Source: Albula goreensis (Eukaryota > Chordata > Actinopteri > Albuliformes > Albulidae). Taken from it: a DNA stretch of 64,000 nucleotides. The stretch is from assembly GCA_022829145.1 (NCBI GenBank), contig CM040743.1, positions 11,426,146-11,490,145 on the forward strand, read 5' to 3'. Positions 50,961 through 64,000 of the stretch are shown here, one piece after another. Positions within the stretch are counted from its first letter, which is position 1. Every line of letters begins with the position of its first letter. The translations under genes and the position numbers were made by a program. The notes beneath the pieces were generated by a model that saw nothing but the letters and a program-made list of their open reading frames with translations, made no database searches and was not told the DNA's origin.

Positions 50961-53900
50961 TACCCAACAATTTCTCTAAAGCAGGTGTGCAAGCAGCATA
51001 ATACTATAAAGTAATTTTTTTGGGGGGAATGGGTTCAATATCTTCTTCACCCAAGCTTCAAACATTAATCCAGGGATTGCAGGTGGCATAGGAATGACAT
51101 GCTTATGACAAGATACAAACTGCATCCCTGAGGGTTAAATACAACTGAATTGAATTAGAACTATGAAATTAATCTCATATGGCACATTTCAAGGCAAGAA
51201 CCGGACAGAAACTAACCAATCCCACACTCATTCTACCAAAGCAGACCTTGTCTTACACGTAACCCTACATCATGAAGTCAGACAACAGGAAGAGAGCCGT
51301 AATTACCACAGGTAAGCTAATGTAAAGTACTGCATGGCTTATTGCACAGCACATCCAAGCCAAAACAAACAATGCCTGTGACAAATCTCGAGGAACACTG
51401 GAACATTCTAAAAGCCAAAGCAAGTCAAACAGCCTTGTAAATACATACTCAAAAATATTACACAAACAAATCATTACTGAATGCATTTACATTTAAAATT
51501 TACATTGAAGTCATCAACAGAGTGGAATGAACTTTACATTAGAAATAATGTTACAATTCCCATTTGTTTTACTACTCAAAAGAAAAGGTAAACTTGTTGC
51601 AAAACGAGATAACTTTATTTTTAGTAAAAATACTGCCTCTCAGGAGAGTCAGCTATTTCAGTCAGAGCTTGCTAGTAAATACTGAGATGACTGAGGAAAA
51701 GTGAAGTGTTGAAGATAAGCCAAGGTCTTAACAGAGGAGAACCCAACCCTTCTTTTATGACACTTCTTGAACATTTCTGTGTTATGAAGTTGAACGCCCA
51801 TTTTTTCTTTTATAATTGTCCTCTACTCCAGAAAAGGTCCAAAAAATCCATAAATCCGTGAGTTATAGTTATTACAGTGTGTATCTTACACTTAACTTCC
51901 TTCCTAATGTCATCAGATATGTTACCTATTGTTTTATTCCCTTCCGACTTTGACTTACTCTTTTGAACGTAGGTTCATTTGTTGCAGTTGCTATATATTC
52001 TCTAAATTAAACAGCACACACCTACTCCTTATGTGTCAATCAGTATTTCATTTATATGCCTACAGCCCCACAAACAAAAATCCATTGGAAAAAAACACTG
52101 ACAGTTCTACCTAAGATTTGACAAATTTCTTGTCCTCTGACCTTAAAGCTTGGAAAATTCATGCTCAGAACAGATTCATTTATTTATTTTTGGAAAATTA
52201 AATTGTGCCTTGCAACATCTGGGTTTTAAAAAAGAGGACACTGAATGTCTCCAAGAACAGGCAGCTTTCTAATCTGACTCATTCCACGTGTTCAGTGGTA
52301 AATGGCAGTTACAGTAAGTTCTTTCACTTCCTGTATATGCCTTGATGATAAAAGTACCCATCGTTTTCATCTTTGAAACCCTCTAGCATGTTGTAGCATA
52401 TGTGAGCCTTTCATAGCAGCAATGTGTACAATGGTAAAAGCAATAAATGCATTCTAAAATAAATCTATATTAATCTCAAATTATGCGCATATGTAAAAAA
52501 ACATATGGATTTCTAGATGACAAAATACCTTTGTAGATATGTGTAAGATCACACAAACCCAAAAAGGCTAAAGGGAACTGAGTTCACCTTGTCCTACACA
52601 CTACATGCCCCACATGGACTCACTGAAATGAACATCTCTTTATTTATGTGTTTGTATTTTTTATAATTACACACAGATGCACTCAACATTTAACTCTCTC
52701 ATACTAAGCTTTTTTGATCAGAAAAAAGGGGAAAAAAATACACATGAGCGAGTTTTTCCATAATCACTTACAAAGATAATCTACCCTACATCTATGAGAG
52801 TAAAACATCTCACTTCAGTCGTAACCTTTTCACAAGACATGAGAGAAATCTTTGTGCACGTTCTGGTTATCATTTTCATCAATCTTCTCTATGGTTGCCA
52901 GTTCATAACAATTCTTGACATAAAGTAGCTCTAATAGGGGAAATACAAACTAAACATGGGCTTTTCCTCATGACATTGGGGACAATGGGCAAAATGTGCT
53001 GTACTTTACGGCTACAGATAACTGTAAAGCTACAATTTCCGGAAAATTCTTGTTTTGCTTGGATTTGTAAGTAGTAGGTCACCTAATTAATTATGAAACA
53101 ACTTTTGACTCTGGCTTTCAAGTAAAAACAATAACAATAGTAATAATAGTAAACACAATAATAATAACGATACTTTAAAGGGCACTGTAGAGCTCAAACT
53201 CTCTATGACAGGTCTCTGATGTGATGAGGCTCTCTTCTGTGCTTAGAATAAGTTGTATTTTAGTTAGCCCAGCAGCCACACCAAGTTCCCATGCACACGA
53301 GTTGCACACAGCCAAGAACCCCTAACACAAGCTTCCATCAAGCAGATCACATGGTCTGTTGAAAACTACGGACAGACTACGATTCCATCACCTCTGCAAT
53401 TAAGTGAATCTGCAAGCTGGACCCAAGAGCAGTAACAGGTTAATTCAGCCCTCTATGATAATGTGTCTCTATACTTCACAGGACAGACTGAATAAATCAT
53501 ACAAACTAAAGTACCATAAGTGATTTTGTTCAGAAGTCCGACTGGAATCCTTAAAGAGTCTAGAAAAAGATGCCATGTGTTTAGAATTACATAAATCTGC
53601 TAAGACGACAAGAACCCTTTGATAAGGCTTGCTTTGTGCTATATCAATAAAGGGAAGGCCCTCTAATCACTCACATTTAAAGTTTTCTTCATTGGAATGT
53701 CAATGCAGTTAAGAAAAAAGAATAAAAGCTACCCAAAGCTCCCTGTTTGTCAAATATTTATATGGGATCGTAATTATTATCTTATACTGAACACCAAAAA
53801 AAGATTATGGAAATTTTCAATGTTGGAAACCTAATTTTTTCCATTTAAAAAGATTCAAAATCTTTTCCTATATCTTATCAAAACAAGGTTTATAGACATC

Positions 53901-55680
53901 ATTATAAGATTATTAACAAATGACAAAGACAAAATACTGAAATAATTCTCTAACATGTTCTGAATCAAATCTGAGAATGTAATCTAGCCTTGCTTGGGCA
54001 TGTATGCATTACAGCTAAAAGATACTGTATGAAGACAGTGAACCCCCTTAGAGAGGAAGAGCGCTCACTTGGTTACATGACAGTCAAAATGGTTAATAAA
54101 AATAAATATTTTTTTCTTACGGTTCTTTGTTTCCATTACGTCTACTGTAAGTTTCTGATATCGCAGTATATTTTTCCATAATACTCCCTACATGAGCATG
54201 CATGCTAAATGAATCAAAAGCAAAATGAAGTAGCAAAAATAATGGTTTAGTTTATATGTGTATATTAAGTTATAGCAGTAGTGCATAGCACCCATTTGGT
54301 ATAAGATACATTCTCAATTCTCCCCACAGTACAGCCTCATGGAAACAATTTCTCACTGGAAACAGGTTGTGTAAGAAATACAAAAAACAAGCAGAAAATT
54401 ATCTTTCAGGTCACCCATATAGAGAACTGATACAAAACACAAGTGAACTGAGACACCTGCAATTTTCTGGTGAAGTGTTTCTTTCATGGCAAGGATTAAG
54501 GAAGCACTATCAACTTGTGCAATAAGACACAAAATACAGATAAAGCTGGGATGGCACCAGCTACAGGAAGAATTAAACACTATTCGCAGATCTAACACTT
54601 TACGATAGCGCAGGCCTTAATTTCTCATCTTCACAGGCAGTTTCAAGCAACCAGAGACAACAGGATTTAAAAGATTCAACAGTTAGGTAACCTGATGGGC
54701 TCAACTTAAAAAACTGGAAAATATTTGTGAAATAAACATTTAGGCATTTGATTTGCGCAGTTAAATAGGTATCTATATTTTAAAAACTTATTGGCAATAC
54801 AGTTCTGTCTTATGCGATACAGGTTTTGATATAACACTATTACACATAGCACTCAGGTGCAATTCTGTTCTTCATCCCATAAGAAAACATACATACCTCT
54901 GCCGAGAAACTGGATTACAGCATTATTTCTAATGATTCCACAGGAAATTAGGTATTTGTAAACTGCCACAACATCCAAAGCTCTGGTGCTGATTTCAAGT
55001 ATCCTTTATTCCATGTCCACGGCAGAATTAAATTATTCCTTTGTTTTTTGTCTTTTATTTTGTTTGGTCGATTTCTTCAATTCAGTTCTTCAAAGGAGAT
55101 TGCAGGTACAAACGGTCCAGGGTTTGATTGCTGTACACGTCACGAAAGCTTCTCCCATGGCAACCACACCCAATTCAAAACAGAAATAAACAAATATGAA
55201 ACAAAAAATAAATATCAAGAAAAAACAAATATATCCATATATACAGTACATGCAAACACTTATTTGTATGTCCAGGAGGGTTCTGAAAAATTCAATCTCT
55301 GAGAAAGTTTAACACGAGCAAATGCGGCCTATCAAAGAACTCTGGTATCTGAAGCCAGTGACAAGTAAACATAATTATTAACCCCACCAAAAAAGTGTTG
55401 AAAGAAATCCAGTAACATGTACGCCTTACATCAGAAAGAAGATTGCTGATTAATGAAAGACTGCATTAACGGGACGGTCCTCGGGCAAATTGGAAGCAGG
55501 CAAATAAACATTCTTTAGGAAAAGGGCTTTTTTTCAACCCTCTCAGAGTCATCCTGTCCAACCTGTCTCAGTGCCACAGACTATGATATACCCACTTCAC
55601 TAGTTTCAGACCACACAGATGGAAAGGAAGAACTCGGCCCCAATGAGAGGGAAAACAGAAAATATGGGAGAAAAGAGTAT

Positions 55681-55739
55681 ATGCACACACGCGTGCGTGC
55701 TCGCACACACACACACACACACGCACGCACACACACACG
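55681..55739. repeat. compound (CA)n microsatellite
   Basis: CA tract with CG-containing interruptions. It gives Cys-Val repeats in minus-strand frames, which should not be read as protein. Confidence 0.95.
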
Positions 55740-58700
55740 ATTAAAACAGAGCCAGACTGACTCATTGAAGCACTTGGAGAGCAGATGGATGGGGAAAGGG
55801 TAGTTTTTGCCGACAGGATTCCCTTCACCACCAACACCCCCACTCCCCCACTCCCAAACACCAGGGCCGTCAAGGAGTCGAGGGGGAACACAGAGGGGCA
55901 AAGCGCTACTCGAAACAACTGGAAAAGTTGGCCCCACACATCAGTGTGTATATCTGCCTGAAGGAAAAGGGAGGAGGTGTTGGGGGGTGGTGTTCCTGGG
56001 TAGAATAAATCTAGTGATTCATAGTTTTAAAAAATGGTTACTTTATGCCTCAGTTACTTATAAAAACCATTGCAGCTCTTTCATTACGCACTGTCTAGAA
56101 TCTTCTTATCTAAACCTACACTAGATCCCAGCAAGTACAAAGCTTTCTGAATTTAATTCTGTTGAGGCGCCGATAAAGTAGCAAACCACATTATTGGGCC
56201 TCAAATGTGAAAATAATAACGTGCTCCATGTACAAAAAGGATACTATACCACTATTAATCATATTTATAAATGACAGGTCCGCTGGCCGCAAGGAACATG
56301 GGTCACTTTTTCCCCCAGATCACAGCAGGGATCATATACAAAAACTCCTAAATCAAGACATTAATCTGTAATAAGAATGAAACAAATACTCAATAAGTTA
56401 GCACGCTGCAAAACCGTTGCCTTACCGCACACTTTATGCTCCGCCCCAACTCTTGCCAGGCACAATTCTCTGAGCACCTACTGGAATGTCTTCCATTAAA
56501 AGAAAATACTTTGATGGAGTAGCTACAGCAGGCCAACAACATGCTCGTGGTAAGCAGACCTGTTCTCTAGAGGTTTTGATTGCTCCTGACAAATCAAACG
56601 GCATTCGGAATAACAGACTTCACCCTGTTTCTCATCCCCTGGTCAGACGCTATGCCACTGACTAACTCTAACAGGCGTCCAATGTTCATTGTGTATGTAT
56701 TTATTTTTTCACATGAAGCAAAACAGCATGTTCCATTCACAAAAACCTTTTTTTTTTTTTTTACAAAGACTGAATTCTTTTACAGTTAGGTTACTATAAA
56801 AGACTCCATCAATCACTGTTTTTAGAATTGGAAGAGTGTGACTAATTTTGTTGTAAACAGAAATCTAAGAGGACCCAATACAAACAAGAAAATTGCATAC
56901 TAATATAGGAAGAGCATACTAATCATACCATATGGTCCATCATACAATTTCTTTCTGCAGAATGACTGGAACTGGAGTCGGAGGAGAGCACAAGATGCCG
57001 AAATAAGCAGAATCAGGCTTCTCACCATGCTCTTGTGTTTATGCCATAAATTTTCCACCAAATGCATACTTGTGTTGTAACACCAATATATACCAATAGC
57101 CTATATGTACACCTGAGATATGCTCATACCCTGCTATCATAAGGGTAATCCTTTGTTTTACTCACAAAGACACTGCTCTGATGATAATGTCTCTCTTTGG
57201 CTCTATTTTGCCAGATTCCCCAGTTAACCTTTCGTACATTTACATGTAGAAAAGTTTTTTTTTCAATTACAGTACTATATTTTGATCTTCATATGTTTAA
57301 TGTTCTGTTCAACATTTTGCAGACATTGTTGAAGGACTTGTTTTGATTTGGTTTGCATGTATTTTGAAAACAATGTAGGTCAACAGGTAAGGGTGTCCAC
57401 TCAGTTACATAATTAATTAAAGACTACTACCCCCCCACTGTATAAAGTGTATTTTAGCTCATTCTGTATTACTTATATCACCCAATTTTACCTTCAAGGA
57501 ATAAGACAGACTTGAGTTCCAAATGCACACTACTTTAACCAAACTTGGTCTATGTGCCTTTGTTTTTCAGTAAAGCCTTGCTTGGGAAGGCAAGGAGAGG
57601 CATCTGGGAGACGTTTTCAAACAGACGGACTGGTTCTGCTTTTGGGTGGCACGGTGTGGGTCTGTCGCTCACAGTGAAAATGAGACTTAAAATAAGAACA
57701 TTGCATCATTAAATGTAACAACAGAGGATGCTACAGAAGTAAAACCTATCAACCAGCAGTTGTCCGAAATGCACCACCAATCACAAAGTGTCTTCAGAGG
57801 GATCCTGCACAGTTCAGCAAGACAGAATTTAAATAACAGATTTAAAAACAAGGATAAAAATAACTGCATCAAACCCAGTCTTTCTTGGTTCAACCACAGT
57901 CCCCTTTTCCTGAATCTGAGGAACAACCCATTTGGTTGCCAGAATGAATCCAAAGCATTATTAAAAGTTTAAGGCTACCAATTACTGCTGTCTGTTCCTT
58001 CAAAGTAAACTTTGGCATTACGTCAGACAGCATTAAAAAATCGAAAGTTTCCTGCTCTCCTGGTTGGATGAATAAAACCACCAGGGAGTGTGTCTAGCCA
58101 CTTGCAAAAACTTGTTAATGGAACTTTTTTTAAAGGGACAGTAATACCTTTTCTCAAAAAGCATCTTCGGTCTGTTTTTATGCATTAATATTCCATCAAA
58201 AAATTCTGATATGATGAACTTCATTTGATGTATGTTCAAAGACGCCCATCCCATTCCATAATGTTAATGACACTTGTACAAAAACACACTCTCTATATTG
58301 AAATGTTTTTAAACCTGACACCTTATGAAAAACACTTAAGAGTTTTGAAAATACTGAAGCGATATATACTCAGCTCAACAGTTGCTCCCAATAATGCAAG
58401 TCATCTCGCAAAAATGCAGAGAGCTAAAACTGCTTAGAGCTCAAAATGTTCACATTGTTTACTCTTGGTGCATCAAATTTCCATCTTAAATCATTACCAT
58501 GGCATCATTGTGACACTTGTCGTTTGAACGTTCTATAGCTATACAGATGCATACATATTATACATAAGTACAATATACAGAACTTGTATGTTTGTTTAAA
58601 AAAAGAGGTCACTTTACATAAACAAAAATCAAATAATTTCAGATTAAAACAAACCCTTGTTTGCGCATATAAAATGGGTTTGAACAAAAACAAACAAAAA

Positions 58701-61052
58701 AAATGAAACTTGTTCATCAGTTGAATCTAGGAAACTGAGTGAACCTTTACCACAACATAATGGTCACAGTTACATTTATTAGTAACAGAATATTACTTTC
58801 AATTTGATCACTTTTGGTCAAAAATAACATAATTAAGCACAAAACAAATATGAAGACAGCAACAAAAGTGGCTACTACAATACTTGAGTCTATTTAACAA
58901 TAAATCAGACATATAACAATCCTAATTAAATTTTGTGAATCTCAATATTTAAAACAAGTTTACAGTTGGGCAAGAAAATGTTTCTTACCGTAACACACTG
59001 TGGTTGAATGTAAATATATATTTACACAACATCTGAGTAATAGGCACATTTGCAGTTTAGGAGTTTAGGTCAAGGACAACAAAACGTAAGCCAGGAAAAT
59101 GTTATCTGCGAGTCAAAGACTAGTTTCAGGGAGACCACAGTCAAATCTCAGACCATTTATGTATAATATAGTTTGAATTTCCATCTCAAATCATAACAAT
59201 GGGCAAAATAGTGTTATGATTACTTTTTTTTTGGGTAAAGTATCTAAGCGTTCCCAAGCGTTGAACATCAATACAACTGACGCACAAAATGGACAGGCCT
59301 TATGCAATTAAAATATAATTCTAAAAGTAGTTGTGCAAACTATAAAGGCTCTAGTAATAAATTCAACCCCCCTCTTTCCTGGAGCTGCGACCCAAATGAA
59401 TTTGTCAGCTGTAAAGTTTTTACCATGAAGTGATCTATAGTATGTGAGTCCCGTTTACAATTCAAATAATTAATAATTCAGTCACTACTCAAACACTTAA
59501 AATATGCAGAAATGTGTCCCTCTCTCATCTACTTTTCCTCGTTTAAGGAAAATCACAGTATTTTAACAATGCTGTAATTATACTTTCTTAGTCTGAACCC
59601 TGGGAAAGCAGCTTTAAGATTTGAAATGGCCTTCATCATTCAGACTTAACTGATCCTCTGAAAAATTTCATAAAGTACAAGTTTATCACAGATAGCTTGG
59701 TAAAACAATGGTTGGTTCAGAAACTGTTGTTTTGTAACGTAGCACTTTTTCACTCATTTGCACATTGTTTTGTACAATAACAATACGCATATAATTTTTT
59801 TAAAAAAAGCTTAAGAATTAAATGTACGTAGAGTGAAAGAAGTAGTAATTTAGGCTGCTTAGCATAAGAGTGTTAACATATTGTCTGAGTAGGAACTAAT
59901 ATTAAGAGTCGTTGTTCCCCGCACTTAGTTACATATTTTGAAACTTTGTTTTTCACTGTAGTCTTCTATTTTTCTCCAAATGATGAGCAGCGTTTGTATG
60001 CTTTGGCCACGTCATTAACAAACTTTCACCGACAAGAAAGAGGGCTTTCAGAGACAGAAGACGTATCATTTCCAGACACTGTGTGTAGTCGGTTTCACAG
60101 TTTACAGGAAATACTGCAATTCATCTACTGGAACCAACATGGGAATTTTGTGTCACAATAATCAGCTATACAAACCACTACAGTAAGTACGGCTGTGTAA
60201 CGAGCGACTTCAGTTGTCAGGTTTGAACAAAGTGATACTTTCCACCTCTAAGACTGAATTGGAGGATGACCAAAACGTTGGTTTGTGAGCCTTTCTGAAA
60301 TACAACCACTGACGACTATGGTAAGAGCTATATGCTCCAACATCCAAATGTTTCGTCTTAATTTAGTAAAGTAGTCTATTCACTTATAAAAGTAACCTTT
60401 TAACTTCGTAGTCAACATAAAAATGTAAGTAATTGGGCTAACTGCAATGGAGCTGGACAAAAACAGCCTGTGGCACGTTACTCCCGCCCCCTCCTATTCC
60501 AAAATAACTAAGTAAACCCGGCAAAATACCAATAATATAGTATAGGCATAAACGAACAAACTGTAGTTATTACTAAATAACTACACAGACGCTCTGTATA
60601 TCCAGAGAAACAGCACAAAGAGTTTTATAAAGTATGCTGCATACATCATGTTGCTTAGTCACGCTAGCAACTAAAACTTTTCTGAACTGGACTACTCCAT
60701 CACAATGCGCCGAAATGCGTTGTCGATCTCCATTAAAGGAAATGCAATCCATTCAAAACATTATACAGATTCACTTGTATTTGTTGTAACGTATCAATGA
60801 ATCTTTGGATATTCTTGTATCGTTCTTCGCAAAGGAGAAGCCACAAACGCTCAATAATGACCGTTGAAGACCAAAGAGCCTCAAAACTTTATTTGCACTT
60901 TCCGTCTCACGATAACCTGCGACATAACCGGTGCTTTACAACTTCTGAAAACAAATTCAGCACTGTGCAGCAGCAAGCATCAAGTGTAGTAGCCAGCGAT
61001 TTAACATCAGGTAAAAATATATTAAAAAAACAATACAGAGGAGGCAACTAAG

Positions 61053-61054
<2 letters not shown>

Positions 61055-61127
<73 letters not shown>
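61055..61127. repeat. (AT)32 plus short (GT)n microsatellite
   Basis: A 64-base perfect AT run followed by GTGTGTGTG, about 0.8 kb from the putative first-exon donor on the intron side. Fully self-complementary, so it can form cruciform or hairpin structures. Confidence 0.97.
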
Positions 61128-61897
61128 ACACGAAACCAATTCAAACACTCTTAATACACATATTTAAACGTGTGAACTATGCATGACTTTCCCAGTCTTA
61201 TGGAACATCTAACTGTTACTTTAAAGTTTCCAAACTTCGGAGGAAAACACTACCCTGGTCTTAATAGCTACGCTTAATTACGTTACCACAACCAGTAGTT
61301 AATTTAAACAATTCAAATAAAGTTTTGAATAGTTAAGAAAGAAACTTCAGCGGTGTACTCAATCATGCTGTTTCGCTATACCAATGCAAATAAATGCATA
61401 TGATGCAGCGGGTAATGCGGCTATATCGAACAAGTTACACATTTAAAACACACGGAATAATCACACTGGTTAATTTACTGAAATCAAACTCCTTCATCCG
61501 TTATAATCTGTCAAGCGAACGTTTCACGGCAGCTTCAAAGAAAAGGATTTACAGAAAAGGGAAGGAATAAGTAAGCCACAAACCTACTGGAAATCATGTT
61601 TTTCTTCCTTGTCTCAGAACGTGACCCCTCGATTAAGGCTACTGCTTCTAGCTAGTAGCCAATTTCAATTTCTCATGCATTTGACCCAACAAAACCTAAA
61701 TGCCATGTGAAATCCGAGAAGCCCTGCTCCTTTTTCATAGCAAAGTAGCTCACAACTGATTCACGAAATCCCTTAGCTCTCCCAACATTACATAACGTTA
61801 GCTACTAAAAGAGATCAGCATTCAGGAACTACTAGAAATCCACATCACATTGTTTGCTGCCTTTCTTCTATCGTTCATTGATTCTCTTTCTCCTTAC

Positions 61898-61960
61898 CTG
61901 TTGATTAAATTGCAATAGTCTTTGCAGTCTGAAAGATGGAGGAGCTTTGGCGTAAGCCAT
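61898..61960 (-). promoter_or_regulatory. upstream ORF in the putative 5' UTR exon
   Basis: An ATG at 61960 (context GGTTCATGG: +4 G favourable, -3 T weak) opens 21 codons, beginning MAYAKAPPSFRL, up to the splice donor in phase 0. If this exon is joined directly to 33089, the frame continues IWSEKRIPL and then stops at TGA. That stop lies inside the trps1 coding exon, past the main ATG at 33087. This would be an overlapping upstream ORF that represses main-frame translation. Both the open frame and the stop are read directly; the splice connection is inferred. Confidence 0.4.
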
Positions 61961-62040
61961 GAACCGTCTTTGTGTTTGTTTGTTGATCTCGGGGTATTAT
62001 TTCTCTTTTTGTTTGAGGGGATTTAAGATTTCGAATTTCT
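61898..62040 (-). other. trps1: probable trps1 non-coding first exon (5' end undetermined)
   Basis: On the minus strand the sequence runs into a strong donor, AATCAACAG|GTAAGGAG, with the last exon base at 61898. It lies 28.8 kb upstream of the acceptor of the first coding exon and is on the same strand. No coding exon was recognised between the two, so this is the best candidate for the 5' untranslated exon. The upstream limit given here is arbitrary: no TATA box or initiator was convincing and there is no transcript evidence. Between 62182 and 61961 there is no ATG on this strand, so the first start codon met is the one at 61960. Alternative first exons elsewhere in 54-62 kb cannot be excluded. 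Confidence 0.5.
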
Positions 62041-64000
62041 CCTATGCAAGTGAAATCGGGGTGACTGTGTTTAATATTAAAAACGCCTGTGTCTGGATGG
62101 AAAAAATAGAAGGTTAGTTTGCAGTGATCTCAGTTCTTTATCAGAAATGTTATCGCTTGTCAGGACCTCAGACTCCAAGCATTACGTCAGTTTCAAGACA
62201 CCAACACTATTAATATCAAGAAGCCCTTGCAGAGGAAAGCGCCACCCTAGGCTGAACGCTCTTAAAGGAACAGCGGCACCCACTCGCCGCACCGAGATGA
62301 TATGAAGAGACCTCAACGTATGGAATGCTACAGGTTGACTGTGTTTACGCATTTAATTTCAGTGCACTGAAACTGTAACCAATTGACCGTAATTTTCATA
62401 TGCATGGATAGATTAAAGTAATGTGATGTGCAGTGAATGACACTAAATATATGTAATGAACTGTGATAATTATTTTCCTACAGGCTGACGTTTGGAACTA
62501 TAATTTCAGAAAATGAAACGAGTGTAGAAATTATTTTCTTTTGAAATCAAAAGACTGAATCAATAACTGATCTACCTCTCAAGCCAATGTTGGAGTGTAA
62601 ATGTATTGTTGCATTTATACATTTATGTACAGTTCATAATTTATTCATGTTTTTACCTATCTGTATTATTAATCTATGTTCATAATATTTAAGTGTCAGC
62701 TATATTGTACAAGGGACAAAGAAATGTTGTTTGTACAATGTTGGTTGTTTAAAAAAAAAGTTGCCAAGTATTCACAGACTTGCGGAGACACACAATAAGT
62801 TCCATGAAATAAATGGTCACTTTTTTTCCCTTTTGGACAGTCATTCAATATTTGCAGAGGTCCCCTTGGAACAGTTATACTCTTAGGTGTGCCAGCAGAG
62901 GCTTTTATCATTCCTTTTGATCTAATCATTTTAATAAATTGAATTGCTTTGAACTCTTTGTTCATAATTTATTTACTTTGTGATTGCTTTTTCCAAGATG
63001 ATTTTATGATTAATGCTGGGAAACTATTACCTCTCAATCTTAGTTTTACAGATCCAATTTTTTTAATCTCCTCAAACTTTAAACTTAATTCACTGTCATT
63101 GCTCTACTTGTCAGTGTTGACAAATAACAAACTGTTTTCTTGCATTATTATTTCTGTAATTATTTGTGAGCGATTGCATCAAAGGGGTTTCCACATGTCA
63201 AAATGAAAAGGGAACCGATAAATGATCAGTTTTTACCAGTTCACAGGAAAACAAAACAAATGGTGTTTTCACGTATGGTAGCATGTAGTCCAAATGCACA
63301 GACCCAGAGTACATTATCTCAAACATTACGTATACACATACATTTTCACGAGGTGTTTGCAGAAAGTGCTGTACACTGCTGTACTCTGGCCTGAGATACC
63401 AAAGGCTCCCAAAAATAAAGGTATATAAAAATCAGTAGAGGTGGCTGTATGCACAATTTTGGAATTGATGTCATATAGAAACATTTAACTGTCTTTATTT
63501 CTTTTGTGGGATGTTGCTGTTAGACTTGTGAGTTGATCTGTCATTATTCAATTCAATATTGCAGGCCAGATTAATAATGTTGATTTTTCACCATCAGATG
63601 TAAAAGCTTTTTAGTCTGAAAAAAAGTTGTTTTTTTTTCCTTGACAGACAAAAATGTGCATTACAAATGTACTCAAAAGTGTCTATCGTTTGTATGAATA
63701 TCCCCCAACTATAAGTGAGAGGGACATTTATTTCTGGCATTGTGCATTGAGAGAGCAGTGAAATAGTCACCATGCATTGTTGTGAATATAGACATCACGT
63801 AAACTGACTGCACTTGATTAGGCGACTCAGTTTGTTCAAAGGTATTTTATTTACATTTCCTGGTATAGTGTAAGTCCACTGATGTCACAAGAGAGTGACA
63901 GTAAAGCAGAAAAATATTAGAATTGTATTTGTTTCAAATGTCTATGATGGAGAAAGAACACTAACCACTTCTACTGGCCAAACTGCTGAATTTTGGTCAT
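61961..64000. other. presumptive upstream/promoter flank of trps1
   Basis: No coding gene is recognised. The segment 62160-62320 is the GC-richer part and holds a CRE-like octamer (TGACGTAA on the minus strand, 62182-62189) plus several CpGs, as might be expected near a promoter. From 62400 to 64000 the sequence is AT-rich, with small chance ORFs such as 62949-63206 (+) that have no recognisable domain. Transcription start and promoter class cannot be told from sequence alone. Confidence 0.35.

Larger units (their letters stand above)
33090..61897 (-). other. trps1: trps1 5' intron (28.8 kb)
   Basis: Non-coding interval between the putative first exon and the first coding exon. It is AT-rich, with microsatellites at 48817 (TG), 55681 (CA) and 61055 (AT), poly-A runs at 41548 and 43956-44280, a 5S-derived SINE near 47.2-47.5 kb and a fish repeat at 48.9-49.1 kb. 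Some non-repetitive stretches stand out for complexity: 36440-36760, 37560-37900, 43270-43620, 45990-46240 and 50465-50960. No extra coding exon was recognised. A short N-terminal extension exon known from a longer human isoform (as I remember it, beginning MPYEVN) was searched for and not found. The coding exon does begin AT-ATG, which would suit an upstream exon ending in A (an Asn codon). Confidence 0.7.

Noticed and set aside
55568..55939. Two overlapping minus-strand frames of about 120 codons
   Set aside because: Both run through the CA repeat at 55681-55739; no recognisable protein features.
1..64000. CRISPR array, prokaryotic operon, phage or plasmid features
   Set aside because: Exon-intron structure, microsatellites and vertebrate repeats show nuclear vertebrate DNA; no spaced direct repeats of CRISPR type were seen.

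Overview
This window is vertebrate genomic DNA, most likely from a teleost fish. It carries the 5' half of a single large gene, trps1 (transcriptional repressor GATA-binding 1), on the minus strand. Three coding exons can be placed to the base: 33089..32068, 24713..23629 and 13291..12646. Their splice sites and phases agree, and together they give 917 codons of a TRPS1 protein. That stretch starts at the conserved MVRKKNPPLR N-terminus, carries seven recognisable C2H2-type zinc fingers, and stops just before the GATA finger. The GATA and C-terminal Ikaros-type fingers must lie on later exons beyond the left edge of the window; I did not find them here. The fish assignment rests on the interspersed repeats (a 5S-rRNA-derived SINE, a Tc1-like transposase relic and other repeats familiar from fish genomes) and on introns shorter than in mammals.

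Layout along the + strand: 1-12645 is the start of the intron leading to the GATA exon. Then come the third coding exon (12646-13291), a 10.3 kb intron, the second coding exon (23629-24713), a 7.4 kb intron, the first coding exon (32068-33089) and a 28.8 kb stretch that behaves as the 5' intron. A probable non-coding first exon ends at 61898 with a strong donor site. The remaining ~2 kb to 64000 is presumptive upstream/promoter sequence. The exons are clearly GC-rich islands in otherwise AT-rich DNA.

The non-coding part holds microsatellites (CA/TG, a 64-bp AT tract, pentanucleotide CCTGG), long poly-A runs, transposon relics and a local inverted-repeat cluster that looks like a template-switch mutation. 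Several stretches of higher-complexity or GC-richer sequence may be conserved regulatory elements. That last call needs comparative data I do not have.

No bacterial-type system, CRISPR array, tRNA gene or second protein-coding gene was recognised. Most other open frames are antisense shadows of the exons, microsatellite translations or chance ORFs. The most notable observations are: an upstream ORF in the putative first exon that would overlap the main start codon; exon phases that allow joint skipping of exons 2 and 3 in frame; a zinc finger split across an intron; a 7-codon tandem duplication beside a SUMO-consensus site; a degraded Tc1-like transposase; and an unexplained 163-codon open frame at 6543-7034.
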